From an uncultured Kordiimonas sp. (GTDB taxonomy: Bacteria; Pseudomonadota; Alphaproteobacteria; Sphingomonadales; Kordiimonadaceae): a DNA stretch of 64,000 nt. The stretch is taken from the NCBI GenBank assembly GCA_947500295.1, contig CANMRM010000006.1, positions 62,001 to 126,000 of the forward strand. The letters run 5' to 3'. The notes beneath the pieces are model-generated. The model had not been told where the DNA came from and searched no databases. It saw nothing but the letters and a program-made list of their open reading frames with translations. A program made the position numbers and the translations under genes. Position 1 is the first letter of the stretch. Each line of letters begins with the position of its first letter. This document shows, one piece after another, positions 8,275 to 16,687 of the stretch.

Positions 8275-9531
8275 CTATATTGCAGAATGGCGCTTCGCAA
8301 TCTGTCCATCTTGCATGATTAGTTTCAGTCGATCGTGGTCTTGCAAAATACTAATATCGCTCAACGGATCGCCGTCCACCAATAGCAAGTCGGCAAGCCA
8401 GCCTTCGCTGATGGTGCCGAGCTCACCCGGTCGCTGCATCATTTCGCCGCCGTATTTCGTTGCAGAAATGATAGCGTCCATAGGGGACATGCCGATCATG
8501 TCGACGAAATACTCCAAATCCTTTGCGTTAGTGCCGTGGGGGGTCCAAGCAAAACCATAGTCTCCGCCGGGCAAAATTGGAATGCCGCGCGCATACATTT
8601 CTTTCATCGCATGAACGGCGTGTTTGAGCTCATATTCATATTGCTCCGCCAAGGGCGAGCCAGGCAGGATGCCATAATCAGATGCGCCCCGGGCGGTTTG
8701 AATTAGCCAGGCCAAGCCGGGGGCAACAAAAAATTGATCATTGGTATTCGCCAGTGCATCAATCGCCTCTTCATCCGCGAAAGAGGCATGGTAAATGTGC
8801 TTGATTCCATATTTCAGACACATTTTAACCGAGTCAGCCGAGCGCGCATGCGCAGCCATGGTTCGATGCCGGCGATGAACTTCTGCTGCTGCCATGGCAA
8901 CCTCCTCTTCGGAAATCACCGTCTCTTCGGCATCGACATTTGAAATGTATTCCCCCGACAAGTTGAGTTTGATCACATCACAGCCAAACTTGAAAAACAT
9001 GCGGACAGCCGCGCGCATTTCTTCAGGCCCGTCAATTACCCAACCAAAAGAAAGATCCTGATTATCAATATGGACCGGCGTGGTATCGCCGAGGCCGCCG
9101 CGCGTAGCAATTTCCTGACTGGCCGCCAGGTAGCGCGGGCCGGGAATTTTCCCCTCCGCAATCGCGTTTCGAATGACCACATCCAGCCGCGGCTTTGCCG
9201 CCGCCGCGCCGACACCACTGGTAAAACCGGCATCCAGTAGTTGCTTTGCGGAACCCGCCGCAAACAGCGTGTGCTCTTCTACGGGCATGTAGCAAATTTC
9301 TTCCAATGTCGCCATATTGTTCCAGGACAGGTGCAGATGAGCGTCAATCATGCCTGGCATCAATGTCATGCCGCCGCCGTCAATTGTCTGATCTGCTGCG
9401 GCGCCATTGGTCGCCCCGTTTTTTATCACTTTGGTGATCCGGTTTCCTTCAACAAGAACGGCTCCTTTGAAGGGGTCTGCGCCGGTTCCATCCAAAATCA
9501 TGACATTTTCAAGTTTGATCGACATGGCCAT
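8275..9531 (-). CDS. metal-dependent amidohydrolase (imidazolonepropionase/prolidase-like)
   Basis: The 418-aa protein has the composite amidohydrolase architecture: a small beta-sandwich from both ends and a TIM barrel between. Metal ligands are visible: H65 and H67 in DAHLHL, a likely carboxylated Lys in VIKLNLSG, His residues in AAHARS and HIYHAS, and the catalytic Asp in LPGGDYGFAW. The family hydrolyses cyclic amides, peptides or related C-N bonds in the cytoplasm; this branch includes Xaa-Pro dipeptidase-like and ochratoxin-amidase-like enzymes, so the substrate is open. No signal peptide is present. It is the last gene of a three-gene minus-strand operon, 27 bp after the alpha/beta hydrolase. 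ATG 9525 is an alternative start. Confidence 0.9.
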   Translation of the reverse strand: MAMSIKLENVMILDGTGADPFKGAVLVEGNRITKVIKNGATNGAAADQTIDGGGMTLMPGMIDAHLHLSWNNMATLEEICYMPVEEHTLFAAGSAKQLLDAGFTSGVGAAAAKPRLDVVIRNAIAEGKIPGPRYLAASQEIATRGGLGDTTPVHIDNQDLSFGWVIDGPEEMRAAVRMFFKFGCDVIKLNLSGEYISNVDAEETVISEEEVAMAAAEVHRRHRTMAAHARSADSVKMCLKYGIKHIYHASFADEEAIDALANTNDQFFVAPGLAWLIQTARGASDYGILPGSPLAEQYEYELKHAVHAMKEMYARGIPILPGGDYGFAWTPHGTNAKDLEYFVDMIGMSPMDAIISATKYGGEMMQRPGELGTISEGWLADLLLVDGDPLSDISILQDHDRLKLIMQDGQIAKRHSAI

Positions 9532-9558
9532 ATCTCTCCCTATAGAAGACGGTGTCAG

Positions 9559-10338
9559 CTAGACGCCGTAAAAGTTTTTTAGATGATCAATAGTGGATTG
9601 TGGTTGCTCCAGAAGTGTCCAATGGCCACAGTCTTTTAGCACAATAGGCGATACAGTTGACCCAAAGCTGGTTGCCAGTGCTTCTACATTGGTTGGCGGC
9701 GCCACTTTATCCTCATCACCGGTAATCAGCATTGTTGGGCATGTCAGGTCAGAGACATCTGCCGCCTGAGCCTCTGCCAGCGCGATGCAGCTGAGCGCAT
9801 ATCCCTCAGCATCCTGCGCGGCGACGAGCTCCCGTATGAAGGCGGTTGTGACGGGCTTCTCCGCCTTTGTTTTGTCTGACAGCGCCGCGTCTATGATGGC
9901 ATTGCTGATCGGCTGCATGCCCTGTGTGCGGGCGAGTTCTGCGCGGCCAGCAATATTGGGGCGGGCAGGCGCAGGTGGTTCTGCCAATGGCCCCAAGAGG
10001 GCAAGCGACAATACGCGTTCAGGCGCGCGGGCTGCGATATGCTGGCAAACTATTGTGCCCATGGAGTGGCCCAGCAAATGGGCGTGTTCCAAACCGAGTG
10101 CATCCATCAGAGACAACATGTCGTTTGCTAGGCTGCCGATCGAAAGCGCCGGATCGTTGGTAGACCGACCAGAGGAGGGCATATCGGGTGCTGTTATCTC
10201 TAGTGCGTTCGGTAACGCCGAGTGCAGCGGCCACCAGAAATTTGAAGAACCGCCCAGACCGTGGATGGCGAGTACCGGCACACCGTTTCCAAAGCGATCG
10301 ACAAAGATATCGTGATTGTTGATGGAATGAACTGACAT
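9559..10338 (-). CDS. alpha/beta hydrolase
   Basis: The 259-aa protein has a standard alpha/beta hydrolase fold. It shows the oxyanion motif HGLGGSS (26-32), nucleophile elbow GHSMG with Ser92, an acid in the ITGDEDKV region and catalytic His in DCGHWTLLEQP. Overall it resembles 3-oxoadipate enol-lactonase and C-C bond hydrolases. It is cytoplasmic, with no signal peptide. A GGGGA ribosome site precedes the ATG. It lies between the FAH-family gene (60-bp gap) and the amidohydrolase (27-bp gap), so all three probably act in one catabolic route. The exact ester, lactone or C-C substrate cannot be read from the sequence. Confidence 0.9.
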   Translation of the reverse strand: MSVHSINNHDIFVDRFGNGVPVLAIHGLGGSSNFWWPLHSALPNALEITAPDMPSSGRSTNDPALSIGSLANDMLSLMDALGLEHAHLLGHSMGTIVCQHIAARAPERVLSLALLGPLAEPPAPARPNIAGRAELARTQGMQPISNAIIDAALSDKTKAEKPVTTAFIRELVAAQDAEGYALSCIALAEAQAADVSDLTCPTMLITGDEDKVAPPTNVEALATSFGSTVSPIVLKDCGHWTLLEQPQSTIDHLKNFYGV

Positions 10339-10398
10339 GTTGATGTCCCCAATTAAGAATTTTGCTTTGAATATGACCTGTTTCGCATAATGACACGG

Positions 10399-11265
10399 TC
10401 ATCGAATCGTGTTTTCTATGGCGCCGATGGACGAGATTTCGACCCGCACGACATCCCCGGAATTTAGGAAGCGGGGCGGCGCAAAGCCGATACCAACGCC
10501 TTTTGGTGTGCCCGTAGCGATAATATCGCCCGGAGAAAGCTCCATACTGGCAGAGATGGTGGATATAAGTGTGGGGATGTCGAAAATCAGGTCGCGTGTG
10601 TTCGAGCTTTGTCGGAGCTCGCCGTTAACCCAGCACTTTAATTCGAGGTCCTCCGGATCAATTTCATCAGCTGTGACAATAGCAGGGCCCATGGGGCCGA
10701 AGCTGTCGATCGATTTGCCGAGAAACCATTGTTTGTGATCTCGCTGAAGGTCGCGGGCTGTCACATCGTTGATGACGCTATAGCCGAAGACATGGTTGTA
10801 GGCGTCTTCCTTTTGGATGTGGCGTCCACCTTTTCCGATAATGACGGCCAACTCTGCTTCATAGTCGACCTCATTAGTGTGGCCCCATGGCACATTCACA
10901 TCATCACGTGCCCCTGTCAGGCTGCCAGGGGCCTTGGTGAATACGATTGGGTGGCTGGGTACGGGTTGGTCCGCTTTTGTAGTGGTGTCATAGCCGCTTG
11001 ATGAAAACTCGTCTGCGTGCGCGTGGTAATTCAGACCAATGCAAATAACGTTTTTGCTAGGCTGGTGGATTGGTGCGCATAATTGAATGTCACTTAGGGG
11101 AATCGCAGCAGCTGTTTCTGTTGGTGTGGTACCAGAGCGGATCAAAGATATCATTTGATCTTCACCCGGCAAACCAATCGGTGAAGCAATTGGTACGACC
11201 TTTTCATCATAAAGGCGGCCCAAACAGCGTTCGGATCCGTTCGAATAGCAAACATATTTGGCCAT
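10399..11265 (-). CDS. fumarylacetoacetate hydrolase (FAH) family protein
   Basis: The 288-aa product carries the C-terminal FAH catalytic domain. The family metal-binding acids sit in NEVDYEAELAVIIGKGG (two Glu) and GYSVINDVTARD (Asp), and the family's GTPKGVG motif is at the end. Members cleave or isomerise beta-diketo acids such as fumarylpyruvate, acylpyruvates or 2-hydroxyhepta-2,4-dienedioate with Mg or Mn. A GGGGAAGG site precedes the ATG. As first gene of the minus-strand operon, divergent from a GntR regulator, it points to a ring-cleavage or keto-acid degradation pathway. Within FAH the precise reaction is not predictable. Confidence 0.93.
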   Translation of the reverse strand: MAKYVCYSNGSERCLGRLYDEKVVPIASPIGLPGEDQMISLIRSGTTPTETAAAIPLSDIQLCAPIHQPSKNVICIGLNYHAHADEFSSSGYDTTTKADQPVPSHPIVFTKAPGSLTGARDDVNVPWGHTNEVDYEAELAVIIGKGGRHIQKEDAYNHVFGYSVINDVTARDLQRDHKQWFLGKSIDSFGPMGPAIVTADEIDPEDLELKCWVNGELRQSSNTRDLIFDIPTLISTISASMELSPGDIIATGTPKGVGIGFAPPRFLNSGDVVRVEISSIGAIENTIR

Positions 11266-11328
11266 GCGCCTTCCCCTGCAAGAACATTAGATTGAGGAGA
11301 CTATATGCCAAACAAAAAGCAAATCAAT

Positions 11329-11344
11329 AACATTTTAATATGTT
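11329..11344. promoter_or_regulatory. imperfect palindrome between FAH operon and gntR; candidate operator
   Basis: AACAT-TTTAAT-ATGTT lies in the AT-rich divergent promoter region, 64 bp upstream of the FAH-family start codon. FadR-type GntR regulators usually bind short palindromes between themselves and the operon they control, so this is the best-placed candidate. Evidence is only symmetry and position. Confidence 0.3.
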
Positions 11345-11471
11345 TTATATCAGAATTAGATAGTGTATTGGTTTGCAATGTAAATAAGGGTACAAATAAA
11401 TTCAGGACATGTGAAAGCTATCAGGAGAGCTGCTGGCCCTTCTGAAGCAATTGGGGAGTTCCATAGAAGCA

Positions 11472-12182
11472 ATGCAGCAACCACGCCGCAACGTACGTGA
11501 GGTTTCTCGGCAACAAACCGAGCTTATTCGCCACGCGATTGCAGAAAAAATTGAAAACAAGGAATGGAACGCTGGCGACCGATTGCCGACGGAGGAGGCG
11601 CTTGTGCGCCAGTTCCAGGCTGCTCGCAACACGGTCCGCAAGGCGATGTCTGCGCTTGAGGCTGATGGTATAATAGAGCGCCACGTGGGCAGGGGAACGT
11701 TTGTAGCTGGGCCAAAGCAGGAGGCATCTGACGAGAGCGATGATGGCTATGCTCTCTGTGGTCCCGCCGACGTTATGGAGGCGCGACTCACACTTGAGCC
11801 TGCCATTGCCCGCCTGGCAGTTGTTCGCGCGTCCCCGGCGGACATTCGGAAGGCGAAATGGTGTTTGGAGCAGCTGGCGAATGCGGATGATTTTGAGGAA
11901 CATGAAAAGCTGGACGCAGAGTTGCACTGGACGATAATCAACGCTTCCCGAAACGAACTCTATAAGAAAATTTATATTGATATCAATACTATAAGAAGCC
12001 GATCAGAGTGGAGAACCATGAAATTGGCGTCTTTAAGTCAAGAGATCAAAGACGCTTATCACATTGAGCACAGCGAGATAGTTGAAGCGTTTGCAGCCAG
12101 AGACGCGGATCGCTTGGCTGAGGCGCTGACAGCACACCTGAAGCATGTAGGCGCTAACTTGCTTGCACCAGCTCGCATGTGA
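11472..12182 (+). CDS. GntR-family regulator, FadR/FCD subfamily
   Basis: The product has an N-terminal winged helix-turn-helix (about 10-75) with the family signature GDRLPTEEALVRQFQAARNT and a wing ending GRGTFVAG. A C-terminal all-helical FCD ligand domain follows (about 95-230), with metal/ligand residues in ELHWTII and HSEIVEAF. FCD regulators sense carboxylated metabolites and usually repress the neighbouring catabolic operon. Divergence from the FAH/hydrolase/amidohydrolase operon and the TBDR downstream support control of both. ATG 11472 is chosen; a TTG at 11451 in the same frame would add seven residues. Confidence 0.92.
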   Translation: MQQPRRNVREVSRQQTELIRHAIAEKIENKEWNAGDRLPTEEALVRQFQAARNTVRKAMSALEADGIIERHVGRGTFVAGPKQEASDESDDGYALCGPADVMEARLTLEPAIARLAVVRASPADIRKAKWCLEQLANADDFEEHEKLDAELHWTIINASRNELYKKIYIDINTIRSRSEWRTMKLASLSQEIKDAYHIEHSEIVEAFAARDADRLAEALTAHLKHVGANLLAPARM

Positions 12183-12593
12183 CACGCTAAGTTCCCCAAC
12201 ATACCTGCTCACTCTTTCTTTTCGCGTTGTGGTGCTCAGCGATTGCTTCGTGGTGGCTGCTTGCAGTCATGGACAACTCGGCGCGAGCGCGACTCAACTC
12301 CACAATGTGGCGATTTGGCTTTATGCATGTTCCTTTATATTAGCAAAATCTTTGCCGTCATGTGAACTGCCGCGCGGATAGAAAAAAGTGAGCAAGTTCG
12401 TGCGCTTGGATCCCAAAAACTGAACTTCAATTGCGTGCTGCTACGGGGTGAATGCTGGAAGCGGTCAAAAAATCAATTGACATTTATTCCATATCAAAAG
12501 TAGATCAATAGAAGAATAAAAGTATATTAATAGGGAAAAGATAACCAATAGATCTGCTTTAGATCCACGTTTAGTCAAGTCGGGGAGGGACAT
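12183..12593. other. 411-bp promoter region of the TonB-dependent receptor
   Basis: No gene was seen here. A good -35 hexamer TTGACA is at 12477-12482, followed after 18 bases by a weak -10 (TAGATC, 12501-12506). The 100 bases before the start are very AT-rich. A strong GGGGAGGGA ribosome site immediately precedes the GTG start at 12594. Confidence 0.5.
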
Positions 12594-14987
12594 GTGGACA
12601 CGTTAAGTAACATAAATAGATTTCGCAGCGATTTTAACGGCGGTATATCAATTGCCGCAGTTGTAGCCATTCTGTGTGCTGCCGTACCTGCGCAGGCGCA
12701 AGTCGGAGATGAGGTCGAAGCCGCTGGAAACGAGTTCAGTTTAGAAGAAATTGTTGTCACTGCGCAGCGGCGCGCTCAAAATACGCAAGACGTACCAATC
12801 GCAATCAATGCTTTTTCCAACCGGAAGGTAGAGCGGTTACGTATCCAGGATTTTACGTCTCTTAGCGTAAATGTCCCGGGTTTTTCCATTAACTCCTTCT
12901 CCAAATCACGCTTGAACCCCTCGTTGCGAGGTGGCTCTTCGTCGCTTGCATCCGCGGGGGCAGAGCAAGCCGTTGGCCTCTTTATTGATGACCAGTACTT
13001 CGGCGGTGCCGGCGATTTTGAAATAGATCTGTTTGATGTCGAGCGTATCGAGGTATTGCGCGGGCCCCAAGGAACACTGTTTGGCCGGAATACAACAGGC
13101 GGGTCTATCAATGTCGTCACACGTCGACCAGGTAAGGAGTTTGAGGCGAAAGTTTCAGCAACGGTGGGCAATTATAATGCCCTGGAGTTTCGTGGACTGG
13201 TCACCGGGCCTATTACAGACAACCTGTCAGCGCTTGTGGCATTTTCATCACGCGACCGGTCAGGAACGTCGCTCAACTTAACCACTGGCAATCGCGTTGA
13301 TGATACAGATCGCTCCTCTTTCAGAGGGAAACTGTTGTGGGAACCGACGGATACGTTGGAGGTTATGGCGACACTGGGTTTCTCACGTGCAGGTGAAACT
13401 GGGGTCGCACGAGATGCAATCTTCAACGACGTGCCCATCACCAATCAGGAACTCATCGACATAGGTTTCGTACCGGATGACGACCCGCGTGTGGTTCAGA
13501 GTTTTAACGACGGCCGATTTGATAGTGAGCAGTGGACCGGTAATCTGAGGGTCGCCAAAGACTTGGGTAATGCAGAGCTGTTGTCCATCACAAGCTATCG
13601 CAATTACATCTCGGATGAGGATGAAAATTCTCTGGCTGGGGTGCCGATCCAGGCGTTTTCCATTGCAGATCCACGTGACATAGAAGCGTTCAGCCAGGAA
13701 TTGCGCTACACGTCCGATTTCGAAGGCCCCCTCAACTTTGTCGGCGGTGCATTCTTTTTCTACTCCGACGAACGCCGCAATCTCGCAGCCACGACAACGT
13801 GGGAAGAAAACACCTTTGGCGGTGCTTTCCAGGCCATTACATTCTGCCCAGATCAGACGGGCGACGATTTTAACAACGGTGTTGTAAATCCAGCGTGTAT
13901 CTCGAACTTGCCGGAGCTTTTCACGCCCAATAGTTTCTTTGTCAACGAACGCAATCGAACGACGTCATTCTCAGCCTTCCTTGACGGCAATTATGATGTC
14001 ACGGAGGAAGTCACATTTATCGCAGGCCTGCGTTACACGTATGACCGCAAACGCTTTGACGCCATCACTGGTGGTGACCCTGACTTCTTCTGGAATCCGC
14101 CTGTTTCCGATGTGATTGACCCTTCCACTGGTGTGGCTGAAGTCGGTCAGACTATCGCTGCGCGTGACAGCTGGGATGAAATAACTTACCGCGTTGGTGT
14201 TCAATACCAGCCAACACCAGACCTCCAGTTCTATGCGATGCGCTCAACGGGCTTCCGCTCCGGCGTTTTTGATGCTGCGCAGTCTGACCCCGTTTTGGCA
14301 GGCGCCGCGGTTGCGCCGGAAACTGTTCTCAGCCATGAGGTTGGCGCAAAAACACGTTTCTTTGATGATCGCGCTCAGTTAAATGTTGCGCTATTCAATG
14401 CGCGGTATGATGACCTGCAATTCTTTGTCAACACCGGGGCCTCGAGCCTGACCACCAATGCAGGGCGTGCCCGGGTGCGTGGTATTGAAGTTGACCTGAC
14501 AGTTGCTGTGACTGAAGAGTTGACCGCGAGTGCCCAGTATTCCCATCAGGATGGGACCTCTTCGGGCATTCCACCAGAGGCAGAGATTGCTGATGGTACC
14601 CCGCCTCAGGGTACGATCCCGCATACCTACATGTTCGCATTGGATTACAGCAAAGAGCTGTCGAATGACGGGAGGCTTTACGCACATGTTGATTTCCAGC
14701 GACGTTCAAGATTCAATCTGGAGCTTGAAGACGCGCCACAGTTTTTCAGCGAGACCGATGCCTTGATCAATATGAACGCGGGTTATGTCACGCCAGATGG
14801 CTGGGACATCAAGCTTTGGGTTCAAAATCTGACAAATGAAAATATTGTGCTTTATGGCCAAAACTTCTGGTTTACCTTTTATGATGGTCCTACAGCGTTC
14901 AGTAATCTGTCGGTTATTGATGATAGCAGTCAGCCACGTTATCAGGCGCCAAGAACGTATGGCGTGACCATCACCAAGACTTTTTAA
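12594..14987 (+). CDS. TonB-dependent outer-membrane receptor
   Basis: The 797-aa protein has a signal peptide ending near AVPAQAQ and a TonB box (EEIVVTAQRR, about 51-60). The plug domain (about 65-190) carries VERIEVLRGPQGTLFGRNTTG, and a 22-strand barrel ends in an aromatic-terminated strand (VTITKTF). It imports a substrate across the outer membrane using TonB energy. Its position after the GntR regulator and opposite the hydrolase operon suggests it takes up the compound those enzymes degrade, rather than a siderophore. GTG is the start codon: the overlapping ATG at 12592 is out of frame and stops after four codons, while GTG has a near-perfect ribosome site. Confidence 0.95.
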   Translation: MDTLSNINRFRSDFNGGISIAAVVAILCAAVPAQAQVGDEVEAAGNEFSLEEIVVTAQRRAQNTQDVPIAINAFSNRKVERLRIQDFTSLSVNVPGFSINSFSKSRLNPSLRGGSSSLASAGAEQAVGLFIDDQYFGGAGDFEIDLFDVERIEVLRGPQGTLFGRNTTGGSINVVTRRPGKEFEAKVSATVGNYNALEFRGLVTGPITDNLSALVAFSSRDRSGTSLNLTTGNRVDDTDRSSFRGKLLWEPTDTLEVMATLGFSRAGETGVARDAIFNDVPITNQELIDIGFVPDDDPRVVQSFNDGRFDSEQWTGNLRVAKDLGNAELLSITSYRNYISDEDENSLAGVPIQAFSIADPRDIEAFSQELRYTSDFEGPLNFVGGAFFFYSDERRNLAATTTWEENTFGGAFQAITFCPDQTGDDFNNGVVNPACISNLPELFTPNSFFVNERNRTTSFSAFLDGNYDVTEEVTFIAGLRYTYDRKRFDAITGGDPDFFWNPPVSDVIDPSTGVAEVGQTIAARDSWDEITYRVGVQYQPTPDLQFYAMRSTGFRSGVFDAAQSDPVLAGAAVAPETVLSHEVGAKTRFFDDRAQLNVALFNARYDDLQFFVNTGASSLTTNAGRARVRGIEVDLTVAVTEELTASAQYSHQDGTSSGIPPEAEIADGTPPQGTIPHTYMFALDYSKELSNDGRLYAHVDFQRRSRFNLELEDAPQFFSETDALINMNAGYVTPDGWDIKLWVQNLTNENIVLYGQNFWFTFYDGPTAFSNLSVIDDSSQPRYQAPRTYGVTITKTF

Positions 14988-14998
14988 ATGACGATCGA

Positions 14999-15075
14999 AA
15001 TGTGAGCCCCTGGAGGCAGTGGTATGGGCGTATGCAAATTTGGGTGCATATCGAACATACCACTCGGCTCACATT
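14999..15075. repeat. 77-bp extended inverted repeat (long hairpin) downstream of the TBDR
   Basis: Three nested arms pair. AATGTGAGCC (14999-15008) pairs with GGCTCACATT (15066-15075), AGTGGTATG (15018-15026) with CATACCACT (15056-15064), and TATGCA (15031-15036) with TGCATA (15045-15050). That makes 25 bp of perfect pairing in one structure, 12 bp after the stop codon. There is no T-run on either side, so it is not a classic intrinsic terminator. Confidence 0.85.
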
Positions 15076-15080
15076 AGACA

Positions 15081-15500
15081 TTGGCCAAAACCATTGTCGT
15101 ATGTCGTGTACTCACGGCTTGGTCGCAAACTGAGCCGAACGCTCGAATAAGCTTTCAACGTACCCTCAAGGTCTGTTTCCAAAACCTCAACCATTTGGTC
15201 GTGCAGGTTGATGGCATCATATCGCACGTTGTTACACAGGTATGCGGCAATAACTGCTGGATCCAGCTAAGGCGATTGAAGGTCCAAAAGCCCTCAGGTT
15301 CCGGCCTTTCCGTATCGGGTGAAAGTGGCTTTGGTCAATATCTTGCGGATTTCACCACTGCTGTGAAATACGGCATGATGAACTGGGAGAAGGTGCGCTT
15401 GATGCCGGGGACATATATCTTGCTCGGCATCGAATTCATGATTGCATCGAACATCATCAATACAGTGATTTCAAAGTCGGTTGAAAGCCTGAATTTCTAA
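15081..15500 (+). pseudogene. possible remnant of a DUF1622-type membrane protein
   Basis: The C-terminal part of this frame, about 15390-15490, reads RLMPGTYILLGIEFMIASNI followed by INTVISKS. This resembles the conserved core of DUF1622 membrane proteins (arginine, glycine, long hydrophobic stretch, then LEF-A-DI). A stop at 15498 cuts it short, and the same frame afterwards (RRVLAVSNYYGDK) faintly resembles the family's end. The first 90 codons look non-coding. It is most likely a decayed gene; the family match is tentative. Confidence 0.35.
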
Positions 15501-15572
15501 CGCCGCGTACTGGCCGTCTCGAATTATTATGGAGATAAGAGCGGTGCCCAAACCATCCTGTGCTGGCGACCT

Positions 15573-15701
15573 GCATTTGACGGTGGTTTGACGTTTGCTT
15601 CTCTAAAAAGGCTCCTGAAAAGGAGACCTGATTCATGAAAAGAAACTTAAGAAAAATGATAGTTGCCGTTGTGGCGGTGTTGGTCACGAGCAGCACCAGT
15701 T
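15573..15701 (+). repeat. 129-bp direct repeat, right copy
   Basis: This is the intact partner of 1093-1221. It contains the leader, ribosome site and first 22 codons of the hydrolase gene at 15635. Only two substitutions separate the copies, so the duplication is recent or kept uniform by recombination. Confidence 0.95.
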
Positions 15702-16420
15702 TCGCTTGCACGTATGTGCAGCAGTTGGGATATGACGCACCGGACGGCAACCGCATCACCGGTTTTATCTATCAAACCACGGACACAAAAAACGATGCCC
15801 CGCTGGCGGTGCTGATGCACGGACTGATGGGTTCAAGTTTATACTGGCTGGCCGAAGATAATCTGATGTACGGGGACGATGTGACAGCGGAACTGATCAA
15901 GCGCGGCTACCGTGTCGTTGCCCTTGACGCCCGCGCACACGGTGCTCGGATTGTCGACAGGAAACCGATTGAGTATGTGATGGCCGCCCGCAAAGGTGAC
16001 ACCGAAGCCTATGAAACCATGATAATGAACACGGTGAAGGACTATCGGTTCCTGCTCGACAAAACCCTCAAGAAATTTCCTGAATCCAGTCAAGTTATGG
16101 TCGTTGGTTATAGCATGGGCGCGCAGATGGGCACGCTTCTGGCCGCAGAAGACCGGCGGGTTACACATCTGGTCACCATGGTGCCGCCAGCCGTTCGGAA
16201 TGTGCCACAAGTATCACCCATTAAGTTCGCCCCTGACGTTTCCATTCCATGGCTCCTGATTACCGCTGACCGGGACGAATACTCAAGCGAGGCGCAGAAC
16301 GTGGAATTGATCGAGGCGGCTGGCCGCACGCCTGAAACCCATGCTTTTGACAGCAAGCACATGCTGCCGGGCAACTACGTTGAAACGGTGAAGGACTGGC
16401 TCGATCGCTTGGGGCAATAA
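15635..16420 (+). CDS. secreted alpha/beta hydrolase
   Basis: The 261-aa protein begins with a signal peptide (MKRNLRKMIVAVVAVLVTSS) probably cleaved around SFA/C. The hydrolase fold follows: HGLMGSS oxyanion motif (62-68), nucleophile elbow GYSMG with Ser160, an Asp in TADRDEY and a His in SKHMLPG. The protein is expected in the periplasm. A Cys directly after the signal peptide raises the question of a lipoprotein, but the residues before it (TSFA) make a poor lipobox. Its leader and signal-peptide region are duplicated at 1093-1221. The substrate is unknown. Confidence 0.9.
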   Translation: MKRNLRKMIVAVVAVLVTSSTSFACTYVQQLGYDAPDGNRITGFIYQTTDTKNDAPLAVLMHGLMGSSLYWLAEDNLMYGDDVTAELIKRGYRVVALDARAHGARIVDRKPIEYVMAARKGDTEAYETMIMNTVKDYRFLLDKTLKKFPESSQVMVVGYSMGAQMGTLLAAEDRRVTHLVTMVPPAVRNVPQVSPIKFAPDVSIPWLLITADRDEYSSEAQNVELIEAAGRTPETHAFDSKHMLPGNYVETVKDWLDRLGQ

Positions 16421-16606
16421 ACATAGGTGAAATCGATCAGCCTTGTCGGAGTAGGGGCCAGCAGGGCTATTGATTTGAATAGACTGCAGGCGCTTCTCGC
16501 CAACGTAAACGCAGCGGGGTTTGCACCTGGCCAAGCTCGGATTCGCTTTTGGTGTTAAGCATGCGGGAGAATTCCTGCAAGAGGCGGTTCAGATTAGCGC
16601 ACCGCC

Positions 16607-16633
16607 GTTCAACTGCAGGCTTCGCAGTTGAAC
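16607..16633. terminator. 10-bp perfect hairpin between convergent genes
   Basis: GTTCAACTGC and GCAGTTGAAC flank a 7-base loop, in the gap between the hydrolase (ends 16420) and the minus-strand lipoprotein (ends 16688). No clear T-tract follows on either strand, so it may act as a weak bidirectional terminator or mRNA 3'-end stabiliser. Confidence 0.5.
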
Positions 16634-16687
16634 CAAAAACAAAGGAGTGCAATGGCGCTTTGAACGTCTGTGAGGATCTACCGATGT

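Noticed and set aside
16561-16640. Possible integron attC site formed by the GTTCAACTGC/GCAGTTGAAC hairpin
   Set aside because: Although one arm starts with GTT and the other ends with AAC, the four-box R/L structure and a cassette array are missing; a simple hairpin explains it.
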